A DNA stretch of 64,000 nucleotides, from assembly GCF_001640805.2 (NCBI RefSeq), contig NC_066843.1:10503686-10567685 (forward strand). The letters are read 5' to 3'. The DNA comes from Lates calcarifer (taxonomy: Eukaryota > Chordata > Actinopteri > Centropomidae). The translations under genes were made by a program, and so were the position numbers. Positions 38,601 to 53,600 of the stretch are shown here, piece after piece. The notes beneath the pieces are model-generated. The model was not told the DNA's origin. It saw only the letters and a list, made by a program, of their open reading frames with translations, and ran no database searches. How positions within the stretch are numbered: the first letter of the stretch is position 1; each line of letters opens with the position of its first letter.

Positions 38601-41600
38601 TATTGGAGGACATATGGGAGACATTATGGCAAAAGTATTAAACCATGAAATGTCTCTCTCAGGTGGGTGCTTATCCTTATCTGGATCTTGTGTTTCACTC
38701 TTGAGGGCCACCTCCAGCCTGGCCCTGAAAGGACTTACTCTTGGTGATGAATTGCGTGGAAAGGAGGGATAACTGAGAGCTTTTGAAATAAAGGAGATGG
38801 GGAATCTGTTGGCTGTGTGCCAGTACAATAATCTAGTCCCGAGCGTTTCAGACATACCAGGTCTGCAGATCATCACATCTAAACTCTGCTATCATCACTG
38901 CCATCACTGTTATCTGCATCACCTAAATATAGTTATCAGATTATCAACATCATAAGATCATATCACATAATTTCAAGTCAGATAGTGAATGAGAATGTTT
39001 CACATTATGTTAAATTCACAATCCTTTCTCATTCTTATCACTAAGTGGTACCAAGGACTGTCAACAATTCATTTAAGGCCAACAAGTTATGATTACTTGT
39101 GGGGAGTCTGAAAGAGTTGAGGGAAACTCTTTGGTACATTCCATGTGGAGTATAGCTTTAAACAGTAATATATTTGTCAACTTCACATCTTCTCTCACTA
39201 TCGCACTAGCTATCGGCTTTCTATCCTCATCTCTAAAGTTGCTGGTTCAAACACCCCACCCACTCTCACCGAGCACTTGGTCCTGCACCGAGGCATCGGG
39301 GTCATCCAGGTGCAGAAGGAGCTGCTGGAAGAGGAGCTGCAGATGAGGAGCGCAGAGCGCAGGGTTGTAGTCTTTGGTCAGGCTGGACAGCCACAACCCC
39401 AGGGCCTGCAGGGCTACGCCACGCACCTCCTCGCTGCTGTCGTCCAGACGTTTTAGCAGCTCTGTGGTGGTAAAACACCCACACACAAGAAATACATGCA
39501 CAGGATTACAAAATAAAACTATTCTCATTATTATCATGTTTATACGTTTTACTAATTTAAGGATCTGTTTTCTATTACCACACTTTGCGTATGTGAGATA
39601 AAGAATTAATCTTGAATGAGAGCAGAGCTCATGTGTTAATTGAAACTAAAACCATGACGTGATTGTATTGAGAAGAATTGACAGAATGTAGTGCATTCAT
39701 TTCTCTGTGTGTGTGCATTTGTCAGTTACCGGGGTAGATCTTGTTGAGGGACTCAGGGTGCAGACTGGTTCCTATGAGTCTGAGAATGGTAGCTATAGAG
39801 CGACAAGCCAACAGTCTGCTCATCTGAGAGTCTTCCTCCAGGGCCGACAGCACCTTGGGACGCAGCTTCTCCTCCAGACACAGCAGCTGCACACAGAGAC
39901 ACGCATACTCAGCTTTTGAACGTTAAATAGATCTAGATCTAGAACTAGATCAAAGTCTGCCCACCTGTTGAATACAATTCATCATGAAAGGAGAAATCTG
40001 GTCTCTAGTTTAAGAATAATATTAAAAAAAACGTGTTTTTGTGTAATAAATTTTGTTATTTTCTCATGTAGATTTCTGCTATTAGAGGTTAGGAACTTGC
40101 AACTTACTGGAGTGGCTGCTTTGAGGCTGCATTGTCAGGACCACTTACTTTCATTTCCAAAACCCTCTCTAATATGTGTGCTTCCAGTTCATTTACAAAC
40201 CTCAATCATCAACAGTGAGAACCAGGTAAGACAAGGCTGGTTAGTGAGAGTGACAACACAAGCATTAAGAACAGTTTATACACTTTTCTTCAATTATTTG
40301 TGTTGACTTTTTTTTTTTTACCCAACTGCAATTTCACCTGAAGCATGGCAGATTCATATCAGGTCTGGATCAGTTTGTACAGACACATGGGCAAGGAGCC
40401 CATCTTCAGAAGTCCAGTGAAGACCAATGTGTTCATCACACCAGCAGATGAGAAACAGAGGAAATGGACAAACAAGGTGAGGCTGAGCACCATGAGCCGC
40501 AGGCCAAGAGGTGATGGCTAAAACCTCTGTCACCCCGTCTGTTTGCTATCAAAACCATGCAGGCGAAACAGTAAAAAAAAAAAAAAGGAGCGAAGGGAGA
40601 GGTGGGGAAGGAGACAGAAAGAGGAGGAAAATTTGGCAAAGAAGTGATCCGGCATTACATCAGTGACAATGTGAGGATGCCAAGTGTAACTAGAGCCGCT
40701 AATTGTTTTCACAGGGAGTAGTGAGGAAACAATGTCCCTCTAAATGAAAGGCTGTTTGATTTGCCCATGGAAATACACACATAACCCTCTGTTGTTACAC
40801 CCGTCAGGACATGTTGTTTATTTCATCTCAGCTGTAACCCAATTTCTAACCCAAAAGCTGGGGCTAACACAGTCTTATTTAGTCACCACTTGTCCAGATT
40901 TTCTACTCTTGTGAGGACATTTGGGTGCCATTTGATAGTAAAAGTTTGATCGGACACCTACACCCACACCCACACACCCACAGCCAAGCTCACATTGTCC
41001 CCCAGCTGTTTGCTTTGCCTTGTAGTTAAAGACGTGTGAATAGAGGAGGTGTGTGAGCCAGTTTCAACTGGTCACTCAGTGCACGCGAGGGCAAACACAG
41101 CCAGATGTGTGTGTGTGTGTGTGTGTGCTTGAACACACATACTGTAACTGGGCACATGCTCTGACAGGCAGGTGCAAGGGCATGTCCCGGTGATAGTTCC
41201 TACATATAACAAGGGCCCAGAACATTGGAAGCATTGTTCTTCAGGGACAAAGGTATGTGAACCCGCTTGCCCCCACGTACACCTGCTACCTGCTGTGGCC
41301 AACTCTTTCAGCCAAGGAGAGAAAGATGGCGGATGATATATTTTCCTAAATGGCCAAGCGGGGCTGTCTATTTTGTTGTGAAATTGATAAAACAGAGAAT
41401 TTGAAATAAATGTTAACTCCTGATGGATTAGAAGAATGCACTACCACATCTTTTCCTTTACAGCTGAGTCAATAAAAAGTGTTTCTGCAGAGTAGAGATC
41501 AGGAGTACGTACTACTGGAGGAGATTCACATCCGGTGTTTGCTTCCAATGCTTATGAGTCCCTTTGCACAGGTGGAAATAGATGTAACCAATGTGCCTTT

Positions 41601-44600
41601 GTGTGTGCAGATGTATTTGTAGATATCATCTCTGCAGAGTTGGTGTGCCTATGTGGTGTATGTCTATTTACCTGGCCAGGTGTGATGGCCCCTCCATGCA
41701 GCAGGGCCAACAGACAGCTGAGGGCTGAGGTGCGGACAGCAGCAGCAATGCGACCTGCATGCCACACCAGGTTAGGAAGCAGGACGTCACACAGGAACTT
41801 CTCGGACTCTTCGTGGAAATGCCTGGAAGAATGCACATATAAGTGAAAAATATGGAGACACAACAGGAGCAGAGAAATGCATTTTTATTGCTTCATGTGG
41901 CAACTAGCAAGCCACTTTGAAGATAAGGGAATGATGATGGCTGTTGGGAATGCAACGTGACTTTATTCATAAGCATCTGCAGCACAGTGCCCATACTGCA
42001 GTCATTTTCCCACACTCTTTCTAAGGCAGATGGGGTGGGGTGGGGTGGGCAGTGGAGGAAAAGCAGGAGGGGAGGACATCTGGGTGTCCTCCTTTCCCTT
42101 CTCCCTCTCTTTTCCATGCTGGCTTAAGCCCTCTGACATCCTCTCACACAATACCAGAGTCAGCTCTGGTCTCTTCTCCAAACCAGCTCCACAAGCTCCT
42201 GTAGCTGCCAGCCTCTGACTGTTCAGCTGGTGACACAATAAACTTGTCGTGCGCTGTATTTGATAAAGTGTGCTGTGATGTTTCAGTGCCAGCAGGGGGA
42301 GACCCTGCGTCACAAATACAACCCTCAGTCTGTGCTGCTGTGTTAGTTCAGCGTCTTCATCCTGACAGGTGTTGAAAGCTCATCACGAATGACGCCAGAG
42401 GATGGAAAGACATATTTCCACATTAGAGGGATGATGTCCAAGGGAAAGAAGACTAGGATTTTACCTTTCACTTGGATGTCTGTTCACACGCACTAACACA
42501 CACAAAGTGCCAGGGAATTTTGACTGTACATCTCATGGGTCTTTACACAGTGGAGCTGTCTGTGCCTCTGTAATGCTCACAAAGCAGCTGCAGAGCAAAC
42601 AGCTCTCTCTCTCTCACACACAGCAGAAAATCTATGTCTTAACATGCGACTGAGTATATCATCAAGTGGGACTGGGCAATAATTCAGTAATATCAATGAT
42701 CATATTTCAGCAAAATCATTTTATGATGATTATCATGTACCTGCTCTACAAATTTCTGTTGTCCAAATGACTGACTCAAATTAAATTAGTTATTAAAGTT
42801 TCAGTCTCATGTATTGTATAATACTGGGATAGAGTTCACTGCTTTTATTTTATTAAAACTGATTTTTAAGAATGGATCTGCTTCATTTCTTCTCGTTCCA
42901 TGATCTAATCCTGAGCAGCAGTTTTTCTTTTTTGTTTTATGTCCTGAAAGATGAAATTAAGACTAAAGATGGATGCCTTCTGCCGTTCACAGATGCATTA
43001 AAAAACATACTCTCACTTGTAAGTGGCACATGAGTTTAGCCTGCCACATCAGGCGAAAAAAAGTATAAACTTTCCTTTCTCACACAACACCTTCTACTTA
43101 AATTTCACATCCAGCTTTTTAATCACAGCGCACAAATCCACATGAAACAAAAAACATTATGTGTGTGTGTGTGTGTGTGTGTGAGGATGAAAGGCACTAA
43201 CATGCACACAAACATACTTTCTCTTTCTGCTTGTCCTGTAGCGGAGCTGTCATTATGTCATTTTGGTTGTAGAACAAAGAGAAGAGGTTTTCTCTATGAC
43301 TATCATTGTCCTCTTGATGACATATAGCGTGTGTGTGTGTGGGCTACAATCTGCTGCACAGAACATAAATCATGAATGGAAGGATGAGATGAGTATGAAT
43401 GGAAATATTATGGCAGACCGCACAGCCCCACAGAGTGTAAGTAAAGCATTTGTATGAAACCTTTTGAAGATGTAACATGATTTCTGTCTCCTGATGGTTC
43501 TGTGATTACCAGAGATACAGCTCAGGAATGAGAGACGCAGTTAACGGCACAGGTGGCCACACTGTGAGTGAGGAAAGAGACAGAGGCCTCTTTTGTCTAA
43601 TATGTACATTTATGGATAAAATAATCTGATGAAAGCAATGTTCCAATTTCCACGTTTTTGGCAAAGGTGGCAGAATGTTTTGGCTTAAGAACATTTCCTG
43701 TAGTTTATACAACATATTTCACTGACAAGGACATTATTTTGTCTTGTATTATTTACACTGTTGCCGGGTTCAAGCCAAAGGCACTTTCAACATCTTCCTA
43801 TACAAAGATTAGCAGTTTATCCCTCGTATTATCCAGTGGAAACACCTACCAACCCGTAAAGACCTTTCGGCTGTAGGGTTAGGGTTAGTGACACGCAACA
43901 CAGATGTCTCTATGGCAACCCCATGGACAAGGTTTGTCTTTCTGATTGACAGGAGCAGCTGCCGTGATCACTGGGACCCAGGATGGGCCTCAGGCTTAAT
44001 GCATTCCCTCAGATTAGAGCTCTGAGTCCAGGCTGAAGGCTGCACAGCTGAGGACTCGGAGGGGACCCTGGAGGGTGAGGTGAGGGTGGGGGGTGGAGAC
44101 CCCAGAGAGGAAGAACCCACAAACAGGAGCTCCTCTCTGGGTGTCAAACATCCCTCCTTATCCTACCTCCTTTACCAGTTGATAATCATTCAAATGACTG
44201 ACAAGAGATTCAGACAGCATGTGTCGTGTTCTTCAGGCATGCCGGGAAATAATTAATTTGACTTTGTTTATATGATACTCCCTAAGAGACTATTTTAAGT
44301 CTAGTGGGACAGTCTATGACTCCTTAAAGTAATTTCTGGACTACCATTAACTGAATCACGCCTGGATATGACCCTATCATCAACTACATGACTAGCTGAA
44401 TAAACCACAGGCCCAAAAGAAACTGAGGGTTATACTGTAATGGCTTCATGGAAATACACCATTGTGTGTATTTCTAATTATGGTCTCTTGTGGATGCGGC
44501 ACTAATTTGCAGGTTAATGTGAACTAAAGGTCTGAAAATCACAAACTGTGACTTGGAAAACTCAGACTAGACAGACCCAAACAACCAGAGTGTAACATCA

Positions 44601-47600
44601 TACTGTGATGAAGAGGTGGAAAATCAGCTTGCAATCCAGCATGTTGTGTGTGTCTTTGGCCATGCAACATGCGAGAGCTTCTCATTAACGTACTAAAGAA
44701 ACATTTCAGTTCAAAATTTGTTTAATAAATTCTATGTGAATGTCTCCTCTCACCTTTGGGAATCCAGTGTGTTTGCTGCATTCAGTAGCAACTTGGCAAG
44801 CATTGTGAAGATGCTCAGTCTCATCTCTGGGTCTTTGTCTGGTTGGAGGCAGCTCCGGAACAGGGGCATCAATTGGCTCACAAACTCCCCTATCACCGGA
44901 CCTGTATCAGATACACAAGCACACACACGTTTTTGTTAATACTGTCGTGATAATTGAGTTACCAGCTCCACAAAGCAGCTTTGGATCTGTGTCACTTTTT
45001 AAGAAATTGAAACTGGATTCTCTATATTAAGGCCTCTTAAGTATAGTCTCCCTGCTGAAATCAAAAGTCAGTTGAGTTGAAGTGAATCTGTAACCACTCA
45101 TTTTCAACAATAAACTTGTCCTTAAAACTTTCTCTCTTTTTCAGAGAGAAGACATTTTTCATTGTGGCTTTTTTTTAACCTCTTAATTTCTTTCTTTGTT
45201 GGAATCAACACTCAAATGGCAGACAAGAAAAAGAGCCATACATACAAACTAAAGACCTTTTTTGTGAGGGCTTGTGTTATTGAGACCTCAATGGACTGGT
45301 GAGACAGTGACACAGAGCTATGAGGAAATGAGACATAAAAAAGTCTTTGTGTGACTGCACATTTCTATACAAGTGTCTATTACAGGAAAATGAGAAACTC
45401 ACGGTGCAAGTATTCCCAGTTACACTGATGCCCACACACACACCCACCAACAGTCTGACTGCATGTTTACAGAGCTATATATAGTAATCTGTCTGTGTGC
45501 GTAAGGAGCGATAAGTGTCCATGCCCTGTTTGGACTCAATTGTACAGACATGAGAGGAGACGGAGGAAATCCTGCAACTGCCCGAGGGTGGTGGCCAGCG
45601 TCATAAAGAGATATGGGAAAACAGAGAGAGAGAGAGAGAGGGAAAGGGAGACCTACTTCATCAAGTGGGAATGTGTGAATCAAAGGGTGTGTCACTTAAT
45701 CAGTGGTGTTAGAGAAGACGTCTGCAGGTCGTCTCACAGTCTCTACGGCTATGACAAGGCAGCAAGAGAATATTTCACTACAGACCAACACAATTTTCAT
45801 AGCTGCTTAGAAAGACTGTCAACATGTATCCTGTTCTTGAGCAAGGCACTAAGACCTACAATAGAGAGAGTGGAAGATCAGACATTTTCACACCAGCTAT
45901 AGAACAAAAGACTGTGGGGAGGATGTGAGAGGGCAATAATTATTCCTGTCTCAAACAAACACAGATGGAGTGTGTGAAAAGCTGATGAGCAAGCAAAATG
46001 ACCAATTCTCAGTTGTCATATTAACTACCGTCAATTGTTCGGCAGAGGGCCGACTTCCCTGAATCATGTGCACATCAAAAACAACGGCCACACGCTGTTT
46101 GTTTTGCTGCCAATAATAAAGTCCTTGGGTTGTGTTAATAGACCAAAGATCACATCTGCAAGAATAATATCTAGGGAGGCTTAGAGCAGCATTCAACACA
46201 CGCAAATAAAACACACATACACACATGCTGACACACACGCTGAGCTTCAAAGTGGCCTTGATCCAGGGGAAGGTCAAGAGCAGGCGGCTGTGGTGCTGTT
46301 TGATGTAGTGACCTGCATGGGGATCACTGAGTGGACTTAGAATGGACTGGTCAGTTAGCCGTGGGAGTGCATGTGTGTGTGTATGTGAGTGTGTGTGAGG
46401 ATTAGAGGGGTACCCAGCTGCCCAGTCAAATAGAAAGAGAGGGAGGGAGGGAGGAAGAGATGGAGATGAAAGTGTGGCACAGGGAGGTGCTGATGATGGA
46501 GGATTATATGGTATAGGGGGAGGTAAAGTGAAGTCTCAGCACCAAAGACAGGGTCACAGCTTTTTAACCCACTGCACCACACACACCCAAACACAGACTA
46601 GCCTCTTTAGACAAGTCTGAGACACACTGACTGACTGACAAACAGAGGAAAAGACAGGGATTTACAAAAGTCAGTAAGCCAACTGGTGCTAATGACAGCC
46701 CTTTCTTTCTGTGTGGGTGCATTTGACCATGACTGTCTCTGCTTGGGTAGTGAAAAATAATGAAACCTTTTTCCACCATGCTTCTGAGTGAGGGTCATTG
46801 ATGGGCATCCATTTTGGACAACGCGGTGGAACAGCACACATCCATCAGTACACTGAGCAATAAATCATACAGAATTTAACCTTTAACATTTGACAGCCCT
46901 CACATCTGTCAAGTAGTGCTGACACTTGCTCCAACCAGCACTGACACACATGGCCAACTGTTGTTGCCTATGTACCTCAATGGTTTACCTCAGTGTGGAA
47001 CTGTATGAAAACATGGATGAGGAGGATACTTGTTGCTGATTTGATGTTGCTGAAATTTGAAATTTAATTGCACTTCTGGACCAATTTCAAACTATTTTAA
47101 TAAACTTTTTGAAGCTTAGTGTAAGAGTTTAGGTTGCTGCTTTGACACCTGTGGGCAATGGCATTACCAATCACACCATGAAGTGCTAGTTGATAAAACA
47201 TGATAAAGATTATAGTCTCACTAACATGCTGGGGTGAAATGGAGCCAAAGAGCATGTTCAGTTTGATGACTGATGCAGTGACTTTTGTCATTATTAACAA
47301 GTAAGCATTAACAACCAACCTCACTGTATTTCTTTGACCATTATAGCATCTCTATACGTGTAAACCTCAGCACCTGCGGTATAATTTGGCAATGTCTTGT
47401 ACACATTCAGGCTTCACTTCTCACCTGATTGTATGACTATGATATGCAGTTGAAGTCGCTGTGGGGAGTAACTGGACCAAGTGTTGACAGAGGCAGACAG
47501 CCAGTCCAGCAGCTGGCCCATATGTTGTCTATAGAGCTCCATCACAGAGTCCAGGCCCTGCACCTTACTTAAGCACTGCACACTCTCCAAGGCCTGCGGG

Positions 47601-50600
47601 AGAGAGGTGGAACAAAATTATGTCAACGAAGAGAAAGGAAGACAGAGAACATCGTGTGGGCAAAAGACTAAATGAAGAGTCAACGAGAATGAGCAATAAC
47701 AGGGCAGCATTCCGTTTATGTTGAACAGTTACAGCTGTTTTCTTGTAATTTCAGGAATTCTCCAGGTCACGCTCACATGGGAGGCGCAAAACCATCATGT
47801 GAATCCATGGGAAGAACAACACTGCAGACATGACAAGGTCTCACACATAAAACCACTTAGAAACAAAAACCCAGACAGACACACAGGATGACAGTATGTC
47901 ACAAAGGCACAGGAACCGACAGAGACACACACACATGAACAGACACACACCAATAAAGCTGGGCTGAGAGGAAAGGGCAGGAATGAGAGATAGAAGGATA
48001 AATAATTAGGGCAGGGTAACAGACCTTTAGGGCACTTCATAGTTCCCTCATAGTCCCTCAGGGATGGACAGGGACAGAGACAATGTTTGAGTCACAGATT
48101 GGCCCCTTCAGAAGAGAACTAGACAACCCTCAGCTGTCCACTGATGGGAAAGATGTGCCCCCTTTCTGGGAAAACAAGTTTGACTTTTCCTCTGCGTCCG
48201 GGAATGCCCAAGGCCATTCTCACCCTCCCTCTCTTTCTTAATCCATTCCTTCCCATCTCTTCACTAACACTGCTGAGCATACACACAGACGCAGACAGAC
48301 GTAAACACACGCACACACTGGTGGCCCATGTGGTGTCTGGTGAGCAGCGGTGCCAATTCCTTCCCGCTCCTCTCCCTGTCATTAGCCTCCTACGGCGACA
48401 AGAAGTTAGGCGACACACTGGTCTCAGACACCATTGGCTTCACTTGTCACTGTTCCTGTTTGTCCCTTTGCATTTAGAGGCTGATCACACATGAAAGCCT
48501 GTTAGTTACATATCAGTTTGTTTTTGTGACCTGAGGAGGCGTTATGGAGCCACAAATGGGGTTGGGCTGATGACACACACCTGCTAAGAAACACAGCTCA
48601 TGTCTCCTTATCTGTTTTTTTTTCCTCTTTTTCTGTCTGTCTTCCTCTTTCTCCAGCTTTCACCCTCCTCCTTTCACCCAGGACTGGATTTAAAGTTCCA
48701 CTCCAAAGGTGCAATTTCAGCTCCCCTGGCTAAGTGGGTAATTATACTGTTAGCCATGCCCACTTTGAACCTGTACAAATGCTTACATTCCTCAAATAGC
48801 TCTCTTGCTTCATAAAACAAGCTTACCTTTCTAATAAAAAGGGATGGAAAAAAAGAAAACTAAAGGGGGAAAAGGGGTTAAAAATGTGCTATTTCAGGGT
48901 TTGCCCATGGTGAAAAAGTGATGACAGAGCAGCAGAGAGGGTGAATCTGGGACTGTATCTTCATACTGCTAAGTTATGTTTTCTCACCTTTTCACTGAGA
49001 TTTGTATCAGTGGAGAGGCCCTGGACAGTGACCAGCACCTGCAGAAGCTGAAGGCTAACTGACCCACAGTCTGAATCACACTGATGCAGCAGTACATCCA
49101 CACAGGCCAACAACTGCTCCAAGTACATAACCTGGGAAAGAGAGAGAGAGGGGGGAAGAAGTATTATTATAATATTGTTTTGTCTGGTTTATTGCAGATG
49201 ACCTGTGAGAAGGATTTGGTTTGAATGTTAGTTATGTCTTTCAATGAATCCCACTGCTCTTCAGTGCTCATAATCTCCTTTTTGTGCCCTGCTCTCAGTC
49301 CCTCTTCCACAACACACTCCTATCTCCTTTACCTACTGTTCAGTAACTCTAGGTGGTAATACTGCTTTTTAACCAAATAACACCTTCCTGATCAGCGCAA
49401 GTAACCAAGTGACCACTTGTCTTTTATTTCATACAAAAAATAGCAGCAAGTGATCCACAAGATACAATAACTCAGAGTGAGAGCTTTGTTTCCATCTCTG
49501 AGCATGAGCGTGTGTGAGATTGCCGTCACTTGTCAGCCAGTGTTGTGGTGAGCTCATGTTTAGACAAAGACCTGCGGCTCAGGCTAATTTCCATGCCATC
49601 ACTGGGATCACGGCCTCTTTTCCTGTTTTCTTGCAGCCTGTCATTATGGCTGGTTGGGGGGGGGTTACTTTAGAGTGGGTTAGCAAGAAATTCTCTATGT
49701 ACACTCACATCTTTACACATTCTCCCTCGCTCAAAAAGCACAGCCACTCAGATACCTAGAGCTGTATCACTAGGGGGCGCACTATCTTTTCCCAAATTTG
49801 AGTTGCTTTTGTGCAGCGGAGGTTGGCATTAGTCTGGAAGAAAAACAAGTGTTAAGCCAAGCAAAGATGCTCAGAGCATTAAAAGAGCCAGGATTTGTGA
49901 GGAGGAAGGGGAGCTAAGGGACTTTCAGTCTGTGAGACACATGAGCAAATGTTTTTATTTTGCAACAGGGTGTTGAGCACACACTGGAAAAAAGCTTGTT
50001 ACACGCATCTCAAATCCAGGGTGTTAGTTAGGTGTGTAAACACATTTTCCTGAGGCAGTCTGAGGCTAAACTTCCATGCAGCACTGCACAACCACGACTT
50101 GCCTTCATTTCTTCAGCTGACAAGACTCAAAATACTTACACAAGCTTACAACAGCGTGTTCATTCCGTACTTGTGTGATTGTGTTCAAACAGGCATTGAT
50201 GGGGGAAATCCCTGCCTGTGACCAAGTTATTCAATGGCACATAAGTACAGCAGGAGCTCAAGGGAGGCAGTCGTGGAAAAAACATAACAAACAGTGGCAG
50301 GCGCACACATGAGTACAGACACACACGGACACATGTAATGTACATGGGCAGAAAACAACCATTAGGGCAGGCAGAGAGAAAGAAAGAGGGAGAGCGGAAA
50401 AAGTGGTGCAGTATAATGACTAGGTGGACACCTGGAGCCAGATGAGATACACCTGGTTTCATTGGCCTGGGCACGCTCCAGGGGCCTCATTACGCAGTGT
50501 GTGTGCATCTGTCCACCACTGGATGTGTCAATTACACACTCACACACACACATCTCCACTTTAAGGAGCCATACCAGGCGATAGATTCCTATCCAGTGGG

Positions 50601-53600
50601 GAGCCCACCCCCCACGGCTAATGATGTTGCTAAGGCAACAGGGAAACAAACACTGGTGGAGGATGCGATGCCGACCCCTTGCATTAAGGTAAAGTTTGCT
50701 TTCCTGCCTTTCTTCTCCTCTCTACATCTGTCGTTTGGTAGAGCAGAGAGCAGTAGGCAGCTGTCATTCATGACAAGGGGCAGGCATGCATGAGACATGC
50801 TGATGTATGAAGGTAAGTTTGCGTATTCAGCAGAATACTGGCCGTTGTGTCACTGTGAAGTTTGTCCATGCAAAGACACCATGAAAAGAAGCAGAGCCTT
50901 CTTTTTCTCCCCACTCTCCTGCTGAGCTGCTCCCCCAGGCTACTGTAGGTCAGGCACTTTTCACAGAATTTCACCAAGACAGCATGTTCACTGCCTGGCT
51001 GTAAATATGCCTGCTAATTCACTGCACTTCTTTATCCTGTTCTTGTTCTTCCTCAGCATTATCTTTGCTTGTTTACACTAGCCCTGCAGATATTGTGATG
51101 CCTGTGTCACTATAGCAACTCACAACACAGTGACACTTAGATGTGTAAGGTGTGTGTATGATGGTGTGGGTTTGTTAATCCTCTGTGGAATACCCCTTTA
51201 AAAAAGAAGCCCATATGCAATTCATGAGCAAACACCCCATATAAACTACACAGGGTACCTCAGAACACGGTGGCTTCTCTAACCACTGGCTCGCCTTTCA
51301 TTTTCCCTCAAGCATTTGACATCATCCTCAATTTATAACAGATATTTTTATTTTTTGCCGAGCATCTGTCATTTATTTTTGTAAGCTGTCTTTTTCCTCT
51401 ACTGAAATAAAGAAAAGAAAACAGGGACTTAAAAGAGTCGGTGAGGTTAAGTCGTGCAGAAGCGTCGTATATCAGCTTCCAAATCTTCAGCTTGTTCCCC
51501 GAACTCCCCACAGAGCCTCGCAGCTCCCCCTGCCTCCGCTCACTTTGAAGATTATTTATATTTCATTTCTTAACAGCCTTCATTTTGTCCAAGTTAAACT
51601 TCTTTCTCTCTGCTTCTGGTTCAAGTGGCACATAACTCTTTCAAGTTGAATCCAAGCACATACTTTTAAAGTTGTTAAGATGCCTTACTTTTAAAAAAGT
51701 ATAATAACAAGGGTCCTGAGTTTGCTATTTCTACGTCTTCACTATTTGAGTTTGTGCAGATAATTAAACCATTAACAAATACAAGTAAATCAGACCAGTA
51801 CAGAGGATCCGACTGCTAACCAACATACTGGATTGAACAGCTGTTTGGTAAGTGAGTGTGCAATATTCTGGATCAGCATTTCACCACAGAGAGAAAGAGG
51901 GAGAGGGATGCAGGTGCTCCTGTCTCCAGTGGTGTTATTTACAGCTGCACAGTGATCTGGCCCTGCTCCATGCTATGAACTCTGTCTGTTGTCAAAGAGT
52001 GTTGCAGGTGCTGTGTCTGGGCGAGCTCTTGAATCACAGCACTTTATACTTTGCCCTCAGAATGAGAGAGAGAGAGAATGACAGAGGCAGAGAAACAGAC
52101 AGAGAGGAAGCAGAGGTCTGCCTCCATCTGTGCGACAACGTGTGACTGTCCCGTCCTGTTAGTTCTCTCTCTGGTTGACCCCGCTGGATAGCAACATGGG
52201 GAGGACAGATGGGGGTCAGCTTCCCTCACCATATATCACCGGCCTTGACCAGGCAGGCTTTGAAATTTCAGGGATTCTATCAGTGGTGTGGCTGAACTAC
52301 AGTCCGGTGCCAAGACCTTACACATGGCCATAAAAAAAGACAAAGACTATGCACTGCCTTGTCTGCTCAGAGGGGTCAGGGCAGCTATGCAGGGGTCACA
52401 TGAAATTAGTTGATTTTTGTTATTATTATCCCAGGCAGGAAATTCTTGCTGGCCTCACTGGGAGGGGGGTGGGGTCATGGATATAGGTGAGTCAGTAGTG
52501 CGGCAGGATCAGAAAATAGCTCTCTGCCAGACAACTGTTATTTTGATTCTGAAAGGGAAACATATTTGGTGCAAGAGGAAAGGAAGCAGGGAAGAGTCTG
52601 CTCCGAACTCTATTGGATTTTTCCACTGGCACACGGCTATTTGCAGAGAAACTCCAACGGCATTTTTAATCATTTCTTCTACTATGTAAAAAATAAATAA
52701 ATAAATAAAGAGACATTCAACGCTGTGAGAACACATTTCGTGTGAGCAGATCATAGACTTGAAATGTTAGATTTGAAAAACACCATGTGGCCGGACTGTC
52801 ACTTAAGCAAGGTCGGCATTTTGGAGAATTACTCAACAGCGAACCCACTGAACTCACTGTGTACAGTAGTGCTATTGAAAACTCTTGAAAACTCTTCAAC
52901 TAAAGCCCTTTTAAGAGATGTGGCATCTTATCACGAAACCTATTTCCATACGCGACAAATTAGGCAAGAAATATACAGTATGAGTGCTGCACTGTCACTG
53001 CCAAAAATAAGAGCACTAAGGTACACAGAGAGAGGAGAAAATGACCTTCTATGACACTGCCAAGATCACCTAACAAGACTGGAAGAGAAACAGCTGGTGC
53101 ACACAGATCAAGGGAGAAAATCAAGACATGGCAACCAATGAGGGCAGAGAAAACCTGGCAAACCTGTCATCAAAACAAGTCTGACTTTCACGTTTTAATA
53201 TTTTAAGCAGCAACTCTTTCCCCCTTCCACATTAAACTTCAGATGTGCTACTACTCCATTACAGCTACTCAGTTAACAACAGTAGAAGGATGTGGTTGTA
53301 CTGGGTGTGAATGAGATAGATACTGGCAAAGAGCAGTCATTCTTGGGTAAATAAGTTAAAAACAGGTCAACCACAACCAAACCCAAGTTTCCCTCTGCTG
53401 ACCTGTTGATATTCCTGGCAGACGTCGGGCTGGACCAGTGTGTTGGCGATCTGTTCGAGATGAGGCTTAAGGAGGGGTTTGGAGCAGCCACCCAGCACTG
53501 CAGCCAGAACCATGAGGGGGGCCCATGGGTGGGAGGAAGAGTACGGGGTTGTCACATGATCAAGCAGCAGCTTGAGGAAGACGGCAGGAGGGACAAAGTT

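Noticed and set aside
38380..38772. 130-codon open frame on the strand opposite dnaaf5
   Set aside because: No recognisable family, no splice context, sits in an intron, and is within the length expected by chance over this much sequence.
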